Origin: CAVYXK01 sp963708245
GTDB lineage: Bacteria > Pseudomonadota > Alphaproteobacteria > Acetobacterales > Acetobacteraceae
Direction of reading: 5' to 3'
DNA length: 64,000 bases
Assembly: GCA_963708245.1 (NCBI GenBank)
Contig: OY970201.1
Span: forward strand, 1,302,001-1,366,000
The notes beneath the pieces are model-generated. The model saw nothing but the letters and a program-made list of their open reading frames with translations. It ran no database searches and had not been told where the DNA came from. This document shows positions 19,089 through 27,940 of the stretch, one piece after another. Each line of letters opens with the position of its first letter. The stretch's first letter is position 1. The position numbers and the translations under genes were made by a program.

Positions 19089-19478
19089 ATGATCGGCTAC
19101 TGCATGCTCGGCACGAACGATGTGGCGCGTGCCAAGGCGTTCTACGACCCGATCCTCACCCTGCTCGGAGCGTCCGTGTTTGAGGCCTACAGCTCGGACA
19201 AGCGCGCATTTTATACCGTCGGTGCCGGCAAGCCCATGATCGCCATCGGCATGCCGTACGACGGCAAGCCCGCCACTGTCGGCAACGGCACCATGGTGGC
19301 ACTCCCGGCGGCAAGCCGGGCGATCGTGGACGCAGTGCATGCGAAGGCGCTGGCACTGGGCGGCAAAGACGAAGGCGCACCTGGTGTGCGCGGCCCCAAT
19401 CCGGACGGATTTTATGGCGCCTACTTCCGTGACCCGGATGGTAACAAGCTCTGCATCTTCCGCATCGGTCCGGCCTGA
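19089..19478 (+). CDS. VOC (glyoxalase/dioxygenase-fold) family protein
   Basis: The 129-aa product has the paired beta-alpha-beta-beta-beta modules of the vicinal-oxygen-chelate fold: MIGYCMLGTNDVARAKAFYD at the start and FYGAYFRDPDGNKLCIFR at the end, the latter with the usual C-terminal pattern where a metal-binding Glu often sits. Here the terminal position reads CIF, so metal binding is uncertain. GGAAGGA lies eight bases before the ATG at 19089. It is followed after 21 bases by the mandelate-racemase-type gene and is probably co-transcribed with it. Confidence 0.85.
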   Translation: MIGYCMLGTNDVARAKAFYDPILTLLGASVFEAYSSDKRAFYTVGAGKPMIAIGMPYDGKPATVGNGTMVALPAASRAIVDAVHAKALALGGKDEGAPGVRGPNPDGFYGAYFRDPDGNKLCIFRIGPA

Positions 19479-19499
19479 TACGCCGCACCGACGTCCGCC

Positions 19500-20648
19500 A
19501 TGAAGATCGAAGCCGTCGATCTCTTTTACCTGGCCATGCCCGAGATCACGACGGAAGCCGACGGCAGTCAGGACGCGTTGCTGGTCCGCGTCGCTGCCGG
19601 CGGCCACATCGGCTGGGGCGAATGCGAGGCCGCCCCGCTGCCCTCCATCGCCGCCTTTGTTTGCCCGATGTCGCACGGCGTCTGCCGCCCGGTCGGCGCC
19701 TCCGTGCTCGGTGAAACCATCGAAGGCCCCGACTACGACAGCATGGATCTGCTGCAGGCCGCCCACACTTGGTCTGGCGTCGAAATGGCGCTCTGGGACC
19801 TCCTGGGCCACGCTCATAACGAACCGGTCTGGCGGTTACTCGGCTACCGCGCCTCGCATCCGAAACGCCCCTATGCCTCCTTGCTGTTCGGCGACACGCC
19901 GCAGGCGACGCTGCAGCAGGGCCTTGCCGCACGCACCGCGGGATATTCCGCCGCCAAGTTCGGATGGGGCCCGATCGGCCGAGGCAGCGTCCGTGACGAC
20001 GCCGATCAATTGGCCGCCGCCCGCGAGGGGCTCGGTCCCGATGGCATCCTTCTCGTCGATGTGGGTCAGATTTGGGGCGAAGACGTCGAGGCCGCCGCCG
20101 CGCGCATCCCTGCACTCGAAGCCCGCCACGCCACCTGGCTGGAGGAGCCGTTCCATACCAGCGCGCTGGAGGCCTACGGCGCCCTGTCGCGTCGCAGCCC
20201 TAGGGTCAAGTTCGCTGGCGGCGAAGGCGTGCATAATTTCGCCATGGCGCAACACCTGATCGACTACGGCGGCGTCGGCTTTATCCAGATCGACACCGGC
20301 CGCATCGGCGGTATCGGCCCGGCCAAACGTGTCGCTGACTACGCCGTCGCCAAGGGCGTGACCTTCGTCAATCACACCTTCACCTCGCACCTCGCTCTCA
20401 GCGCATCGCTGCAACCCTTCGCCGGCTTGTTGGAGCACCGGACTTGTGAGTTTCCGTTCCAGCCGAAATCACTCCCGGGGGATTTCGTAGCCACCCCTCT
20501 GCAACGCAATGGCAACGGTGAGATCGCCGCGCCCGATGCTCCGGGCCTCGGTATCAGGATCAACCCCGCTGGCATGCGCAATTATCTTATCGATGTCGAG
20601 ATCAAGGTCGCCGGCACGACGTTGTACGAAACACCGAGGCTGGGCTGA
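19500..20648 (+). CDS. Mandelate racemase / muconate lactonizing enzyme family protein
   Basis: The 382-aa product is an enolase-superfamily enzyme. Metal ligands are visible as Asp in ILLVDVGQIW, Glu in TWLEEPFH and Glu in KFAGGEGVHN; the second-strand base lies in SAAKFGWGPIG and a His in FVNHTFTSHLAL. These enzymes abstract the proton alpha to a carboxylate, giving racemisation, dehydration of sugar acids or cycloisomerisation. The last barrel strand and capping residues do not reveal the substrate. It is the last gene of the catabolic island, and no clear terminator follows. Confidence 0.88.
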   Translation: MKIEAVDLFYLAMPEITTEADGSQDALLVRVAAGGHIGWGECEAAPLPSIAAFVCPMSHGVCRPVGASVLGETIEGPDYDSMDLLQAAHTWSGVEMALWDLLGHAHNEPVWRLLGYRASHPKRPYASLLFGDTPQATLQQGLAARTAGYSAAKFGWGPIGRGSVRDDADQLAAAREGLGPDGILLVDVGQIWGEDVEAAAARIPALEARHATWLEEPFHTSALEAYGALSRRSPRVKFAGGEGVHNFAMAQHLIDYGGVGFIQIDTGRIGGIGPAKRVADYAVAKGVTFVNHTFTSHLALSASLQPFAGLLEHRTCEFPFQPKSLPGDFVATPLQRNGNGEIAAPDAPGLGIRINPAGMRNYLIDVEIKVAGTTLYETPRLG

Positions 20649-20650
20649 AA

Positions 20651-20840
20651 TCAGTCGCGTGACGGTCCAGCTGGAGGCGGTGCTGTCGGGCTGAGCCTCA
20701 GCACCCGCAGCGCATTTTCGGCCGCGACGGCTGCACGCGCCGTATCAGGAATCGATGCTATCGCTAGCGCGTCCGACGCGGTCGTACTGTCGAGCGTCCG
20801 GGCGCGGTATATTGCCCGGAGCATAAGCGCCTCTGCTACA
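20651..20840 (-). pseudogene. C-terminal scrap of an amidohydrolase
   Basis: A minus-strand frame ends SIPDTARAAVAAENALRVLR followed by L and a short Pro-rich tail. This reads like the extreme C-terminus of Amidohydro_2 enzymes (a P-x-x-R...NA-x-R-x-x-x-L pattern). No catalytic motif is found upstream on that strand up to about 21000. The rest of the 20649-21079 gap shows nothing else. Confidence 0.35.
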
Positions 20841-21079
20841 CGGGCCGGGACGGCGCGCCATGATGCTGTGCCCCAGCCTGGCCGAGGGGGACGCGCAGCT
20901 GCGAGAGTAAGGCATGCCGCTGCGCGGGAGCGTCGCGAGGCCGACCTCAAGGCGATGATCCTCGGCGCTGCGGCGTGTGCATCACCGCCTTGAACGTAGT
21001 GCCACCGCCCGCGGGTTGCAGGCCGCGGCGTAATGGTGACGGCGTGGAAGGTCGCATTGGCAGCCTGGCGAACCAGGCG

Positions 21080-21562
21080 TCAGGCCTTCAGTGCTTCCTG
21101 CAGCTTGGCTTCCTGTTCGGTCGTCAAGTTCGTCCGCAGGACCTTGCCACCGAAGCCCGCCATGACGGGCAGCACCTTATCGGCTGTGACCTTGCGCACC
21201 AGCACGCACAGCGCCGCCTGGCCGGGCGTCAGTGCCGCCGCGGCATCCTTCATGAAGTTGTCATCGATGCCGATATCGGTGAACCGGCCACTAAGGGCGC
21301 CAGCTCCTGCGCCAATTGCTGCACCGAGCAGCGGATTGAGGAACAGGAGGCCGATTAAGGCACCCCACATACCGCCGGAGGCAGCACCAGCAGCCGTCAT
21401 GCTGACCAATTGATTCAGCTTCACATGCCCGTCGGGCTGGCGCACCGCCACGACAGCATCGCCAAGTTCTATGAGATACTCCTTTTGCAACTCAAGGAGC
21501 TTCTTCCGTGCGGCTTCTGCGGTCGCTTCGGTGTCGTAGGCGATGATGATGAGGTCGGCCAT
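21080..21562 (-). CDS. DUF1269 family membrane-associated protein
   Basis: The 160-aa product begins MADLIIIAYDTEATAEAARK, has VVAVRQPDGHVKLNQL, then a glycine/alanine-rich hydrophobic hairpin (GGMWGALIGLLFLNPLLGAA then GALSG) and ends with KVLRTNLTTEQEAKLQEAL. This is the standard architecture of DUF1269, a small family with a predicted membrane hairpin and unknown role. The ATG at 21562 is supported by AGGAAG five to six bases upstream; the frame upstream of it is a non-homologous extension. It appears monocistronic. Confidence 0.9.
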   Translation of the reverse strand: MADLIIIAYDTEATAEAARKKLLELQKEYLIELGDAVVAVRQPDGHVKLNQLVSMTAAGAASGGMWGALIGLLFLNPLLGAAIGAGAGALSGRFTDIGIDDNFMKDAAAALTPGQAALCVLVRKVTADKVLPVMAGFGGKVLRTNLTTEQEAKLQEALKA

Positions 21563-22333
21563 GAGGACTTCCTGCCCAGAGATTTGCAGTGCAGTCATAG
21601 CGCACGGAGGCCCCGACGTAACCCCGGCATGATTCCCCGAACTGGTCTGTACTGGCACCGGCCAGCGACCCGGACAGCCCATTGGAGCGGGCTCTTGCTC
21701 GGTTCGGTGCGGCAATCGGCGTAAAGAATGGCACTGAAGAAGAGCGCGGACTGGCCGAAGCCACCTGAGCCATAATTCCCGATTGTAACCCGGCTCAACC
21801 CTTGGGCAGGCATTGGAGCAGAGGCGAGTGGTGTAGCGGGCGATGAGGAAGCCGTGGCAGATCCGGCATCGTTGTGCAACGGCATCATTCATTGACAACT
21901 TCACAGCCATTTCATTAAACTCAACTGTCGCTATTCCTCCAACTTGTCTCGGATGGCCCACGAATACTGTCGCAGTCGCGTCTTGCCGGTTCCGGGTAAC
22001 AACGCGTGCCACGATCTCACGTGACAGTGTATGAACGGCCCAGGTCATCGGCGGCAGGCCAAGGAAATCGACTTCATGCCGTCGCCATTACCCGACAGCC
22101 AAGTACGAAGGGCCGGTTTGGGGTCGACCGCGGTCGAAGGCCGATGCGTGCTTTGGTGAAAGCCGACCCAATACCAATCGACGTCCGTCGCCCGTCCGCG
22201 TACGGCCGGGCTGGAACCGGCGCCGACTACGGTCGGTGGGGTCCTGCGAGGAGGGCTCTAAGGTTTACAGGGTATTGCCAACCAACGCGGTTTCCCCGAC
22301 AGGTCGCGTCGGGCACGAAAACCGCATCTCTGC
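21563..22333. other. Gap without a recognisable gene
   Basis: This covers 771 bases between DUF1269 and the truncated transporter. Short frames on both strands (up to about 130 codons) are Arg-rich and lack signatures. An AT-richer patch around 21885-21945 could hold the DUF1269 promoter or be residual foreign DNA. No hairpin with a T-run was seen. Confidence 0.4.
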
Positions 22334-23210
22334 CTAGACGGAAGGGGCGAGGCGGCCCTCGACGGCCGGATCAGTTGGAGCCGGCTGAGCTTGGATCTCG
22401 ATGAACACGCGAGTCACGCGCGGGAAATCGGTGCGAATGCGGCGTTCCAGCGCCGACACCCAGGCCTCGATCTGACCGGCGGTCATCGCGTCGTCCATGT
22501 CGGCGCTGACGGCCAGCAGCACGTCGTGCGGCCCCACGTGCTGGGTTAGCACCTCATGCACCGCTTGCACGCCCGCGTTTTCCGCGACGGCGGCGCGAAC
22601 CGCGGCAACCAGGGCGGGGTCGGCCGCCTCCCCGATCAGCAGACCGTGCGTCTCGATCAACAGCAGGACTGCGACCGCCACCAGCAGCAGGCCGATCCCG
22701 ACGGAAGCGAGCCCGTCAAGGGCCGGCATCTCGAAGACACGCGCGAGGACCACGCCGGACATCGCAATGCAGAGGCCGGCGAGCGCCGCGGCATCCTCCA
22801 GCAGCACCGTGAAGAGCGCCGCATCCTTGCTCTGCCGGATCGAACGCAGGATGGGCGACCCGCCCACCTCGGCTCGGAAGGCCCGCAAGGCGACGAGCCC
22901 GGAGTAGACTTCTGTCACGATGGCGAACGACAGGACGGCGATATTGAGCCAAAACCCCGGAATGACGTATCCCGCAATCGTCGCAGACCCCTCCGCCTCG
23001 GGGTGGTTGATCTTGTGCCAGCCTTCGTAGATCGCGAAGACGCCGCCGCCGAGGAAGATGAACAGCGCGACGACGAACGCGAAGAAGTACACCTCGCGTC
23101 CATAGCCGAACGGATGCCTCTCGTCGGCCGCTCGCGCCGCCCGCCGGATGCCGACCAGGAGGAGGATCTGGTTGACCGTATCAACCAGAGAATGAACACC
23201 CTCGGCGAAC
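22334..23210 (-). pseudogene. CDF-family metal cation exporter, N-terminus lost
   Basis: From the high-coordinate side the homology starts abruptly at WFAEGVHSLVDTVNQ, which is transmembrane helix 2 with the metal-binding Asp, and continues through RHPFGYGREVYFFAF, VVALFIFLGGGVFAIYEGWH, DAALFTVLLEDAAALAG and the C-terminal cytoplasmic ferredoxin-like domain to DFPRVTRVFIEIQAQ. Helix 1 and the true start (about 45-50 residues) are missing; in their place lies antisense sequence of the cyclase-type pseudogene. CDF proteins exchange Zn2+, Co2+ or Fe2+ for protons. This copy is unlikely to be expressed from its own start. Confidence 0.8.
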
Positions 23211-25262
23211 CACAGCCGGCCTGGCGGGTCATTGGCGAGAGCGGGATGCTGAGCCGGTTCGAGGCCCTGCATTCGGGGGAGACGCCGCTCGTCGGGCGCG
23301 ACGAGGAAGTCGAGCTGCTGATCCGCCGTTGGCAGCAGGCGAAGAGCGGCCAAGGGTTTCTCGCCGCTCGATCTAAGCCCACAGCTCAAAAAGGAACGCA
23401 CCTTTGCAGCGCTGCTGCGTCAGCTCGAAGGCTTGGCCCGACAACAACCGGTATTAATGATCTTTGAGGATCTGCACTGGATCGATCCGACCTCGCGGGA
23501 ACTCCTCGACCTCGTTCTTGCGCGGATCGGTGCGGCGAGCAGAAATAGCGCAGTCGGGTATGGGGCTCGGCTTCAATATGCCATCAGGACAGCGCGTTCT
23601 ACCCCTTGATCGCACAGCTGGAGCGAGCTGCCGGTTTCGTGCGCGAAGACGAACCCGAGACAAAACTCGACTGCTTGGCGACGCTGCTCGCGCCGGCGGC
23701 CGAGGCCGGCGACATCTCCCTGCTGGTGGAGCTGTTGTCGTTGTCCGGCGCCGATCGGTTTGGCAAAGCCGGCGAGCGCCTGCGGGCCGAGATCGGCGAG
23801 CTCGAACAGCCTGCCGACCTGCCGGCGCGTCGCTTCGCCGATGACCAGCGTGTTCGGCGCGGCTAGAGCTTGCAGCCGGGCCGCAAGGTTCGGTGTCTCG
23901 CCGACGACCATCTGCCGGTCCTGCTGGTCGCCACCTTCCGTCCCGAGTTCCAACCGCCCTGGACCGGTCAGCCATATGTGACAGTGATGTCGCTGAACCG
24001 GCTCGGGCGGGGCGACGGTGCGGCAATGGTCGAGCGGGTCGTCGGCAGCGCCGCCTTGCTGCCGCCCGATGTGATCGCCGAGATCGTCGAGCGCACTGAC
24101 GGGGTCCCGCTCTTCGTCGAGGAGATGACCAAGGCTGTCGTCGAAGCCGGCGCCGAGCGCGGCCGGGAGATTGCCGCGTCGGTGCCCTCGACATGGCTCG
24201 GCGTGCCGGCGACGTTGCAGGCCTCGCTGATGGCTCGCTTGGATCGGCTCGGGCCGGCGCCCAAGGAGATCGCACAGACCGGCGCGGTGCTAGGCCGCGA
24301 GTTTGCTTATGAGCTGATCGAGCCGGTAGCGCAGCGTGATGAGAAGGAGCTGCAAGCAGCATTGGATCAGCTCAGCGATGCCGGGCTCCTGTTCTGCCGC
24401 GGCACCGCTCCGCACGCCTCCTATCTGTTCAAGCACGCGCTGGTCCAGGACGCCGCCTACGACACGTTGCTGCGAGCGAGGCGCCAGGAATTGCACGCCC
24501 GCGTCGCAGCAATTCTCGAACAGCATTTCCCTGATCTCGTCAACAGCCAGCCCGAACTCCTTGCCCATCATTTCACGCGAGCGGGCCTGGTGGATCCGGC
24601 GATCGAGTTCTGGAGCCGCGCCGGTGCACGAAGCATCGCCCGATCGGCCCATTCCGAGGCGATCAGTCATTTTGAGAGTGCGCTCGACCTGTTGAATAAG
24701 CTGGCACCAAGTCAACAGCGCCACGAACGCGAGCTGGAACTCACCCTTGCCCTCTCCGTACCCCTGATTGCCGTCCACGGTTTTGGATCGTTACGCGTCG
24801 AGAATTGCGCTCTGCGCGCGAAAGGGCTCTCGGACGAGCTCCCGTCGTCCCGCCGGTTTGCCGCCCAGCGGGTCGCCTGGAATTCCTGCTTGATGCGCCA
24901 GCCGGTTCCGAGGACCGTCGTGTTGGCCCGAGAACTCGTCGAATTGGCCGAGGGTGACGATAACCTGGCAAAGCTTGCCGTGGCTCACCGGGCGCTGGGC
25001 TATTCGCTTTTCATCGCGGCTGAATTTCGAGAAGCCATCGAGCTCCTCGATCGAGGGATAGCGCTTGCTGACGCTCTGTCGGATCAGGAGTTCGCAGTCT
25101 ATGGCGAACATCCCGGCATGGTCTGCCGAATCTATGCGGGGCAGACGAAAATCATAATGGGGTTGCCGGAAACGGGGGCACGGCTCATCGAAGCGGCAAT
25201 AGAGGATCGTGTCCCAGCACGTGGTGTAGGAGCGGTGCTCCCGAGCAGCGTTGGCTGCGTGA

Positions 25263-26509
25263 TCAGGCTGCCACGGCAGGCAGACCGATCGGGATAGTAT
25301 CGCTGATTGTGCCGAGTGTTTCCAGGCTCATGTAGCGACGCTGCACGGCCCACTCGTCGTTTTGTTCGAGCAGGATGGCGCCGACCAAGCGCGCAATGGC
25401 CGCCTCGTTGGGAAAGATGCCGACCACGTCAGTGCGCCGCTTGATCTCGCCATTCAGCCGTTCCAACGGATTGGTGCTGTGGATCTTAGCGCGATGCTCT
25501 TTGGGAAATGCCATAAAAGCAAGCACATCCGCCTCAGCTTCATCCATCAGGCCGGCGAGCTTCGGCACCCGAGGGCGGAGTTGATCGGCGACCTCGCGCC
25601 ATTGTTTGCGTGCGGCCTCAGCGTCGTCCTGAGCGAATGCGGTGCCGATCCAGGCCGAGACGATGCGGCGCTGGCTCTTGCCGGCGTGCGCCAGAGCGTT
25701 GCGCATGAAGTGCACCCGGCAGCGCTGCCAGGAGGCGTGCAGCACGCGGGCAACCGCGGCCTTCAGTCCCTCGTGGGCGTCGGAGATCACCAGCTTGACG
25801 CCGCGCAGGCCGCGGCGGGCCAGGCTGCGCAGGAACTCGATCCAGAACGTCTCCGCTTCGCTGGGGCCGACTGCGAGGCCGAGCACTTCACGTCGGCCGT
25901 CACTGTTCACGGCAACCGCCACAGTGATGGCAACCGAAACAATGCGCCCCTGCTCGCGCACTTTCACATATGTCGCATCCAGCCAAAGATACGGCCATTC
26001 GCCTTCAATTGGCCGGTTCAGGAACGCCTGCACGCGCTCGTCGATCTCGCCGCAGAGCCGGCTGACTTGGCTCTTGGAGACCCCGGCGCACCCTCCGCTG
26101 CCATTCCAGCGGCTTCGCCGCCGGAACCTTGGGCAGCTCCGCCCATCGCCTGCACCAGATCATCGACGCTGCGTGTCGAGATGCCGTGCACGTAGGCTTC
26201 CTGGATCACTGCGGTCAGCGCCTTCTCGGCGGTGCGGCGGGGTTCAAGGAAGCCGAGGAAGTAGCTGCCTTTGCGTAATCTCGGAATGCGCAGCTCGACC
26301 GTCCCGGCGCGCGTCTCCCAGTCGCGGTCACGGAACCCATTGCGCTGATTGATGCGGTCAGGGCTGCGCTCGCCGTGCGCTGCGCCACACAGCACATCAG
26401 TCTCCAGCTCCATCAGTCGCTGTGCGGCGAAGCCGATCATCTCGCGCAGCAAGCTGGCGTCAGAACTCTTTTCCAGAAGGCCTTGAAGGGCAATCTTGTC
26501 GTTGGTCAT
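25263..26509 (-). pseudogene. IS256-family transposase, frameshifted
   Basis: The N-terminal part (from MTNDKIALQGLLEKS at 26509 through FYTRG-type sequence to DDLVQAMG) and the C-terminal part (AFLNRPIEGEWPYLWLDATY with the first catalytic Asp, VVAHGLK-equivalent KLVISDAHEGLKAAV with the second, and STNPLERLNGEIKRRTDVVG with the Glu) lie in different frames. They meet near 26080-26100, where AQAMG is followed by a Gly/Ala/Glu-rich stretch and then the out-of-frame SKSQVSRLCGEIDE. A single-base error or mutation would explain it; programmed frameshifting is not usual for this family. All three DDE residues are otherwise present. Confidence 0.85.
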
Positions 26510-26577
26510 CGCGGTGTCCTTGGGTCAGAGTTGCGATTCGCAACCCAATTCTACCCGGGTTCACCGCGGTGGCCGCC

Positions 26578-26645
26578 GCTGTGGATAAGTGGCCTGCCGG
26601 CGCCAAACTCTCGGCGGTCGCTCCGCCAGGCCACTTATCCACAGC
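26578..26645. repeat. 19-bp inverted repeat carrying two perfect DnaA-box sequences
   Basis: GCTGTGGATAAGTGGCCTG at 26578-26596 and its exact complement at 26627-26645 enclose 30 bases near the right end of the IS256-type element. Each arm contains TTATCCACA (plus strand 26635-26643; minus strand 26580-26588), identical to the classic DnaA-box consensus. Confidence 0.8.
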
Positions 26646-27940
26646 TCCTACACCATCACTTGGGACACGACCCAATAGAGCGTGCGCGTCACGAAGGAAA
26701 AACACACAGCATCGCCTGGGCGTTGGCTGTTGCTGCCCATAGCTTCGTGACACAGCATGAGACACAGGCCACGGTCCGCTTCGCATCGGACGCGATAGAT
26801 ACCGCACGAGAGCATCGATTGCCGCAGTGGCTCGCGCTCGGCGAGCGATGCAAAGGCTGGGCGATCCACCAGCTCGGCGATTTTGCGGCGGGGCTGGACC
26901 TGCAGCACAAGGGCGTGAGGCGCTGGTACGAGACCGGAGCGGCGCTCCATACGACACATTGCGAGGTCATTCTCGCAGAGAGCCTGCTGCGAGAGGGTCA
27001 GACCGTCACGGCTCGGGCGCACTTGGATCGTGCACGAGCACACAGCGCGAGTTACGGCGAAGAATATCTTGCAGCGGAAATCGAGCGGCTGGAGGCCCTG
27101 CTGCTGCAATCCGAGCTGGCTCCCGTTGAGGTTGTCGAGAAATATCTCGCCGAAGCAATCGCCACAGCCTGCCGACAAGAGGCCCGTCTCTTTGAGCTGC
27201 GCGCCGCGGTGAGCCTCGCCCGGGTATGGGGCAAACAGGGCTGGCGGGCCAAGGCGCGCGATCTGCTCGCCCCAATCTACGCCTGGTTCACCGAAGGCTT
27301 CGACACCGCCGACCTGAAAGAGGCGAAGGCGCTGCTCGACAAACTGACTTAGCCGGCGATTGCCGCAGAGGGGTGAGCCCGATGCGAATGGCCGGTTTCA
27401 GCCGATCCGACCACCCGCTGGCGAGGGTCGTGAAGGTCTGGTTTGGGTGTGCGCCGTGAAAGGCGGCGCTTTCCAGTGGGTGCAAGTCCCACCCGGCAAC
27501 GCTCCAGCCGGAAGCAACCGGAGCAGTCATGGAGGTGACGAAATGGCTGAAGCCTTCGGTCTAGCGGGTCACGAATTGGTGGCCGCGCGAGTGTGCAGGC
27601 CGCAACGCGAGTGAACGCCGAGCAAGCCTCGAAAAGGACGATGCGCAGGCCGACCCGACGACCCTTTCGGGGAAGGCTGACACGGCTGGGTGGGATGAGC
27701 GAAGAGTACGCCCAGCCGCTGCACCGGGGTAGTGGCGGCAGCATGTACACAAGGAAAGCGCACGCAACACGGGAAGCCCCAGGGCGCGGTCAGGGATGAT
27801 CAACCGGACGCCCGCGAGGGACAGGCCGGGCGCCGTGGGGTGGCGGAGAGGTTCGTAGTACCGCGGAAGCCGGGTAACGCCGGTGGAGGGAAGGGACCTC
27901 AGTTCAAGACAGACGCAGGACGTAGTGAGGGACCTGGAGA

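Larger units (their letters stand above)
25205..26672 (-). mobile_element. IS256-family insertion sequence with 8-bp target duplication
   Basis: The element begins GATCGTGTCCCA and ends with its imperfect complement; the 29-bp ends match at 23 positions and both finish TGGTGTAGGAGC. It is flanked by the direct repeat caatagag (25197-25204 and 26673-26680). Deleting the element and one repeat restores an uninterrupted host reading frame (EAAIE|RARHEGK). The size, 1468 bp, and the 8-bp duplication fit IS256. Confidence 0.93.
23211..27352 (+). pseudogene. Adenylate-cyclase-type regulator with AAA ATPase and TPR regions, permuted and IS-interrupted
   Basis: Pieces of one large protein family are recognisable. 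In order: WRVIGESGMLSRFEALHSGE and LVGRDEEVELLIRRW (23215-23355); LKKERTFAALLRQLEGLARQ with IFEDLHWIDPTSRELL (23357-23525); DSAFYPLIAQLERAAGF (about 23575-23760); an inverted cyclase piece (NLAARLQALAAPNTLVIGEA on the minus strand, about 23757-23905); then VLLVATFRPEFQPPW onward into TPR sequence to 25204. The Walker A region between the first two pieces is missing and the DSAFY piece is out of its usual order. The TPR part is interrupted by an IS256-type element (25205-26672) and resumes in frame to 27352. No intact product is possible. Confidence 0.85.

Noticed and set aside
22556..23467. A 303-codon plus-strand frame opposite the CDF gene
   Set aside because: The first two thirds are antisense to recognisable transporter sequence; only its end contains the start of the cyclase-type pseudogene.
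25362..26352. Long plus-strand frames opposite the IS256 transposase
   Set aside because: They are shadows of the transposase coding strand with no recognisable domain.
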